Below, piece by piece: positions 60,123-64,000 of a DNA stretch of 64,000 bases. The first letter of the stretch is position 1; each line of letters opens with the position of its first letter. The stretch is from Oscillospiraceae bacterium (lineage in GTDB: Bacteria > Bacillota > Clostridia > Oscillospirales > Oscillospiraceae). Below the pieces are notes generated by a model. It made no database searches. It saw only the letters and a list, made by a program, of their open reading frames with translations, and had not been told where the DNA came from. The stretch lies in the NCBI GenBank assembly GCA_015068425.1, contig SVKK01000005.1:39109-103108 (forward strand), written 5' to 3'. A program made the translations under genes and the position numbers.

Positions 60123-61382
60123 TTACTTCTTTGCTGCTGCGAGCTGCTTCTGGAGCCAATCCTTACCGTCAACGAAGCGGGAAACGATGAAGGAAACAAC
60201 ATAGTCTCCGGCTGCGTTGATCATAGTTGCGGGAGGATCAACAAGGTTGCCGATTGCAACGAGGATGGGGAATGCAATCTCCATTGCATCGGGGAAGAAG
60301 ATGGAGCAGATGATATATTCACCGATGTAGCCGCCGCCGGGAACACCGGACATACCTACAGAGGAGAATACTGCAACAAGAACGATGAGAGGCAGGGACT
60401 CAAGAGTGAGGGGCTGACCGGTTACACCGAAGACAAAGGCAATCTTCAGAACGCAGCTGAAGCAGCTGCCGTCCATATGCATGGTTGCGCCCAGAGGCAG
60501 AACCATGTCGCTGACATCCTTGGAAATGCCGGTTGCTTTTGCCTCATCCATATTAGTGGGGATAGTAGCAACACTGGAGCAGGTACCAAGAGAAACAACT
60601 GCGGGCTTTACAATGTGCTTGAACATGGTCTTTGCGCCGCCCTTGCCGCCGCCAAAACGGGCAAACAGGGGGAATGCGGTGAAGATATAGATGAAGCAGA
60701 GAGGATAGTAAAGGAGCATTGCGCGGCCATAGCCTTCAGCAATCTGAGCGCCATAAGTGGCAACCAGATCGGCGAAAATCGCGAAGAAAGCAATGGGAGC
60801 ATAGTAGGTGACAATCTTGACGAACTTGAGCATAACATTGCTCAGGTCATCAAGGAACTTGCCAACGGGGCTTTCCTTGCCGCCGTTGAGGTTAACGGCA
60901 AAGCCGAAAAGGATGGAGAAAACAATGAGGGGGAGCATTGCTCTTCTGCTGAGAAGACCAACGAAGTCTTCAGCTGTGAAGAAGTTGACTACCATCTGTG
61001 CGCCGGAGGCATAAGTTCCGATTTCCTCTGCGGGAATCTCGGTCCAGGCCTGAAGCACAGGGGGGAACAGCTTTACAAGGAAGAACATAATAATGGCTGC
61101 GATTGCACCGGTAACAACGAAGGTGGCAATGGTGACGCCCATTATTTTTCCTGCGCGCTTACGGCTACCCATATTGGCAACAGCGCCTGCGATGGAAGCG
61201 AATACAAGAGGAACAACAATGCAGAACATCATGTTGATGAAAATTGTTCCTGCGGGCTTGATGGCATTACCGAATTTGGGGAAAATCCAGCCAACAACGG
61301 AACCTGCGATCATGCAGGCGATCATAATGATCATAAAGGTATAGTTTTTTGCTACGGATTTCTTGTCAAGAGCAGCACTCAT
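60123..61382 (-). CDS. Dicarboxylate/amino acid:cation symporter (DAACS, GltP/DctA type)
   Basis: A 419-residue secondary transporter with eight helices and two re-entrant loops. Family features are the serine-rich SLGTCSSVATIPTNM block near residue 265, the MHMDGSCF loop near 302 and GMSGVPGGGYIGEYI near 345. Members import glutamate, aspartate, succinate or serine with Na+ or H+; the specificity is not clear from sequence. It follows dapF by 33 bases on the same strand, with an AGGAGG site, so co-transcription is likely. Strong C-ending codon bias suggests good expression. Confidence 0.93.
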   Translation of the reverse strand: MSAALDKKSVAKNYTFMIIMIACMIAGSVVGWIFPKFGNAIKPAGTIFINMMFCIVVPLVFASIAGAVANMGSRKRAGKIMGVTIATFVVTGAIAAIIMFFLVKLFPPVLQAWTEIPAEEIGTYASGAQMVVNFFTAEDFVGLLSRRAMLPLIVFSILFGFAVNLNGGKESPVGKFLDDLSNVMLKFVKIVTYYAPIAFFAIFADLVATYGAQIAEGYGRAMLLYYPLCFIYIFTAFPLFARFGGGKGGAKTMFKHIVKPAVVSLGTCSSVATIPTNMDEAKATGISKDVSDMVLPLGATMHMDGSCFSCVLKIAFVFGVTGQPLTLESLPLIVLVAVFSSVGMSGVPGGGYIGEYIICSIFFPDAMEIAFPILVAIGNLVDPPATMINAAGDYVVSFIVSRFVDGKDWLQKQLAAAKK

Positions 61383-61415
61383 TGATTCTTCCTCCTGATT
61401 TTGGGATGATATAAA

Positions 61416-62255
61416 TTAAAAAATTAATTCCTCGTCTTTAATTTCGCCCTCAGCGACTAAATTTGTTGGGCCATAAAGCCACAGCTCATCGCCCTTTACA
61501 TCAACGCTGAGAGTTCCTCCGTGAACCTTTGCAGTGACAATGCCTTCAGCATCAACAAGACCTTTTCTCTTCAGTACCAGTGCGACACTGGCGGTTCCGG
61601 TTCCGCAGGCATATGTAAGATCCTCAACGCCTCTTTCGTATGTGCGGATACGAAGGCTTCCATCACTCTGAAACTCATAGAAATTGATATTGGCACCCTT
61701 GGGAAAAGCTTTTGCATAGCGGAGCTTTCTGCCCAGAGCTTTAAGTTCACTGCCGGGAATGCGTTCAAGCCCTTCCAGATGAACAACTGCGTGAGGCAGT
61801 CCCGGATTTCCCAGTTCAACATAAGAGCAATCATAACTGACGCCCTCGGCCTCCGCACTTCTATCAAGCTCAACGGTAGTTGCAGGATTGAGCTTCACCC
61901 GATAGTTGCGACTGTCCATACGCTCGCCTTCAACCGTTCCGGACATAGTCTCAACCCGCTGCTGCCGGCCCGTAAGACCCTTTTCATAACCGTAGCGGCA
62001 GATGCAGCGCGCGCCGTTTCCGCACATTTCGCCTTCGCTTCCGTCGCTGTTATAAAACACCATTCGGAAGTCTCCCTCACCACGAGAAGCCTCAACCACC
62101 ATCAGACCGTCGGCTCCAATAGAAAGATGGCGCTCACAAACCTTTGCGGCAATGGCAGGAAATGCCTCGGGAGCTATCCCCTCTTCTATATTATTGATTA
62201 TTATGAAGTCGTTTCCGGCTCCGTTCATCTTACAGAATTTCAAGGCATAGCTCAC
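61416..62255 (-). CDS. dapF: Diaminopimelate epimerase
   Basis: Converts LL-diaminopimelate to the meso form for peptidoglycan and lysine; cofactor-independent two-base catalysis. 279 residues. The two catalytic cysteines are seen in MCGNGARC (near residue 76) and YACGTGTA (near 219). The N-terminal MNGAGNDFIII is typical. The ribosome site is AAGAGGTG. It is upstream of the DAACS symporter with a 33-base gap. Meso-DAP use fits a Gram-positive type cell wall. Confidence 0.96.
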   Translation of the reverse strand: MSYALKFCKMNGAGNDFIIINNIEEGIAPEAFPAIAAKVCERHLSIGADGLMVVEASRGEGDFRMVFYNSDGSEGEMCGNGARCICRYGYEKGLTGRQQRVETMSGTVEGERMDSRNYRVKLNPATTVELDRSAEAEGVSYDCSYVELGNPGLPHAVVHLEGLERIPGSELKALGRKLRYAKAFPKGANINFYEFQSDGSLRIRTYERGVEDLTYACGTGTASVALVLKRKGLVDAEGIVTAKVHGGTLSVDVKGDELWLYGPTNLVAEGEIKDEELIF

Positions 62256-62341
62256 CTCTTTCTATACTCATTATACTAAAACTTTTAGCTATTCATATTC
62301 CATAATGTGTGTTTCATATTGCAAATAGTGCTGATAAGCGT

Positions 62342-62375
62342 AAAAAAGAACAGGGAAATTTCCCTGCTCTTTTTT
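62342..62375 (-). terminator. Terminator of the Mrp-type gene
   Basis: A 15-bp stem with one mismatch (62342-62356 with 62361-62375) and a short loop; T-run on the minus strand. Confidence 0.85.
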
Positions 62376-62383
62376 ATATACGT

Positions 62384-63214
62384 TTATTTGCCGGAAAAGG
62401 ACTTTGCCAGTTCATCCAGCCAATCACCCTGAATGTTCTTTGCCTTGCCCTTATCGCAGAGCTCGGCAATGGCGGAATCCATAGGGAGTCTTGCTGTGTT
62501 TTCAATTCCGTGCTTGGCGGCAACAGCTTCAACCTGGCTCTTTCCGAAAATTTCGTGACGCTGACCGCAGTCGGGGCACTGGAAATAGCTCATATTCTCA
62601 ACGAGACCAAGAACAGGAACGCCCATCATCTTCGCCATATTCACAGCCTTTTCAACTATCATACCGACAAGGTCCTGAGGAGAGGTTACTATGATAATTC
62701 CCTTTATGGGGAGAGACTGGAAAACGGTGAGGGGAACATCACCGGTTCCGGGAGGCATATCGACGAACATATAGTCAACTTCGCCCCAGTTTACATCGGA
62801 CCAAAACTGCTTAACCACACCTGCGATAACGGGACCGCGCCAGATAACAGGTGCGGTGTTATCCTCCAGAAGAAGGTTGACGGACATAATTTTAATACCG
62901 TTGGCGCTTATTTTGGGCTCGATTCCTTTTTCGCTTGCCTCAGCGCGGTCTTCGTTAAGACCGAACATTTTGGGGACGGAAGGACCGGTTATATCGGCGT
63001 CAAGAATAGCGGTATTGAAGCCGCTGCGGCGCATTTTGCAGGCCATAAGCGCGGTTACGAGGCTCTTGCCAACACCGCCCTTGCCGGATACGACAGCAAT
63101 AACATTTTTAACATTGGAATAAGCATTCATAGGCTCAATGAGACTCTGGGGAGCATTGCGGGAAGCACAGTCAGAGCCGCAGGTAGAGCAGTTATGGGTG
63201 CAATTTTCTGACAT
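62384..63214 (-). CDS. Mrp/NBP35-family Fe-S cluster carrier ATPase
   Basis: A 276-residue deviant Walker-A P-loop ATPase (SGKGGVGKS near residue 43) of the Mrp/ApbC/NBP35 type that carries and delivers Fe-S clusters. A cysteine-rich N-terminus (CTHNCSTCGSDC, residues 5-16) resembles the NBP35 N-terminal cluster site. The C-terminal CxxC (FQCPDCG, near 213) is the dimer-bridging cluster ligand. The start has a TAGGAG site. It is monocistronic with its own terminator and divergent from the NUDIX gene. Confidence 0.93.
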   Translation of the reverse strand: MSENCTHNCSTCGSDCASRNAPQSLIEPMNAYSNVKNVIAVVSGKGGVGKSLVTALMACKMRRSGFNTAILDADITGPSVPKMFGLNEDRAEASEKGIEPKISANGIKIMSVNLLLEDNTAPVIWRGPVIAGVVKQFWSDVNWGEVDYMFVDMPPGTGDVPLTVFQSLPIKGIIIVTSPQDLVGMIVEKAVNMAKMMGVPVLGLVENMSYFQCPDCGQRHEIFGKSQVEAVAAKHGIENTARLPMDSAIAELCDKGKAKNIQGDWLDELAKSFSGK

Positions 63215-63345
63215 TTCTACATCTCCTAAGTTTCTAATTTTACTGTATTATTATATCCCTTATCCCAAAGATGTCAACCTCAATCCACTCTTTACCCAGC
63301 TCGATAGATGGTGTATAATCTCTTCAAATGAAAGGTGGATGGAAA

Positions 63346-63906
63346 ATGGATTTTCGTGAGACCATAAATAATTATGCTCCGCGCTGCGAGCAGGAGGAAA
63401 AAGACAAAGGCTTTTTTCTCCGCTTTATTGACGCGAACCCGGACTGTCTGCTGCGCAGCAACGATTTTGCCCATGTTACCGCATCCTCGTGGGTCGTAAG
63501 CCCCGACAGAGAAAAGGTGCTTATGGTTTATCACAACATTTATGACAGCTGGTCATGGACCGGCGGTCACGCAGACGGAGAAAGCGACCTTGCCGCCCTT
63601 GCTTTGAGGGAGCTGACGGAGGAAACGGGGCTTTCTTCTCCCCGCTTGCTCTCCCCCACCCCTGTTTCAATTGAAATTCTCACTGTTGACGGACATATGA
63701 AACGCGGTGAATATGTCCACTCCCACCTGCACTTAAACGCAACCTATCTTTTTGAAGCGGATGAGGACGCATTTACTAAAATTAAAGAAGACGAAAACAG
63801 CGGAGTGAGCTGGTTCGCGCTTGATGATATGTTCAATGCCGTCAGCGAAAAATGGATGGCGGAAAACATATATAAAAAGCTCTGCCTTCGGGCAAAGGAA
63901 TATTAA
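63346..63906 (+). CDS. NUDIX hydrolase
   Basis: A 186-residue protein that hydrolyses a nucleoside diphosphate linked to another group. The NUDIX box is seen as GGHADGESDLAALALRELTEETGL near residues 71-94, with the REL..EE metal motif intact. The N-terminal ~45 residues are an extra helical part. The start is the ATG at 63346 (AAAGGTGG 7 bases upstream) rather than the one at 63328. Substrate unknown; it is single, with no clear operon partner in view. Confidence 0.88.
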   Translation: MDFRETINNYAPRCEQEEKDKGFFLRFIDANPDCLLRSNDFAHVTASSWVVSPDREKVLMVYHNIYDSWSWTGGHADGESDLAALALRELTEETGLSSPRLLSPTPVSIEILTVDGHMKRGEYVHSHLHLNATYLFEADEDAFTKIKEDENSGVSWFALDDMFNAVSEKWMAENIYKKLCLRAKEY

Positions 63907-64000
63907 AAAAATCCCTGCAGAGGTTGAACTGTACCAGGAATAACGGACAGCAAATAAAAACCCCAATCGTAGAATAGCGTATTATTTCGAAGCCGGACGA
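63907..64000. other. Right-hand window edge, no gene seen
   Basis: The last 94 bases hold no convincing coding frame, tRNA or terminator stem. Confidence 0.5.

Overview
The window looks like chromosome from a spore-forming anaerobic Firmicute of class Clostridia, probably a gut Oscillospiraceae-like lineage. The evidence is a full-length spoIIE, Gram-positive-style ribosome sites (AGGAGG-like) with frequent TTG and GTG starts, compact intrinsic terminators, clostridial gene types (mtaB, recD2, dapF, an SpoIIE/MreB cell-shape set) and a CoA-transferase/BKACE fermentation cluster. The species assignment is inference. No phage, IS element, CRISPR array or rRNA is visible.

Layout. 1-8.7 kb: serine synthesis (serC-serA, followed by an esterase-like hydrolase cut by the window edge), mtaB, a divergent cysteine desulfurase, an AI-2E-type membrane protein and a D,D-carboxypeptidase. 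8.7-15.1 kb: pgi, a small P-loop protein, a heterodimeric ABC exporter, a HAD hydrolase and tRNA-Gly. 15.2-25.1 kb: a divergently arranged catabolic locus. A TRAP transporter (dctM-dctP-dctQ) is on the minus strand. On the plus strand are two LysR regulators, a BKACE-family beta-keto acid cleavage enzyme, a 3-hydroxyacyl dehydrogenase homologue, a cupin and a fused CoA-transferase. 25.1-33.5 kb: an aminotransferase, a Xer-type recombinase co-transcribed with an MBOAT acyltransferase and a DHHW/AlgX-like protein, MerR plus YbjQ, and an ABC-F protein with a degenerate second ATPase site. 33.5-35.5 kb: a P1B-type ATPase homologue that keeps all membrane segments but has lost its catalytic domains, a TetR regulator and tRNA-Arg. 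35.5-54.7 kb: mostly housekeeping (AEC carrier, mgtE, ahcY, spoIIE, copA, an Mrr-like nuclease, a CPA-type antiporter, mreB, comF, recD2, uvrA, ybaK). 54.8-64 kb: two tRNA-Ser genes with a partial duplicate, a run of poorly known membrane and peptidase-like genes, an aldo-keto reductase, tRNA-Gln, an XRE regulator, a dicarboxylate/amino acid symporter, dapF, an Mrp-type Fe-S ATPase and a NUDIX hydrolase.

How the genes work together. The strongest pathway inference is the TRAP/BKACE locus. A 3-hydroxy acid would be imported, oxidised to a beta-keto acid, cleaved with acetyl-CoA to acetoacetate plus a shortened acyl-CoA, and the CoA recycled by the CoA-transferase. The two LysR genes sit between the divergent arms, next to a perfect 18-bp palindrome. 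The most unusual single gene is the P1B ATPase remnant at 33.5-34.7 kb: eight predicted helices and a 20-histidine N-terminus, with the actuator, phosphorylation and nucleotide domains replaced by short linkers. All function calls come from motif and family recognition by reading. No database search was run.
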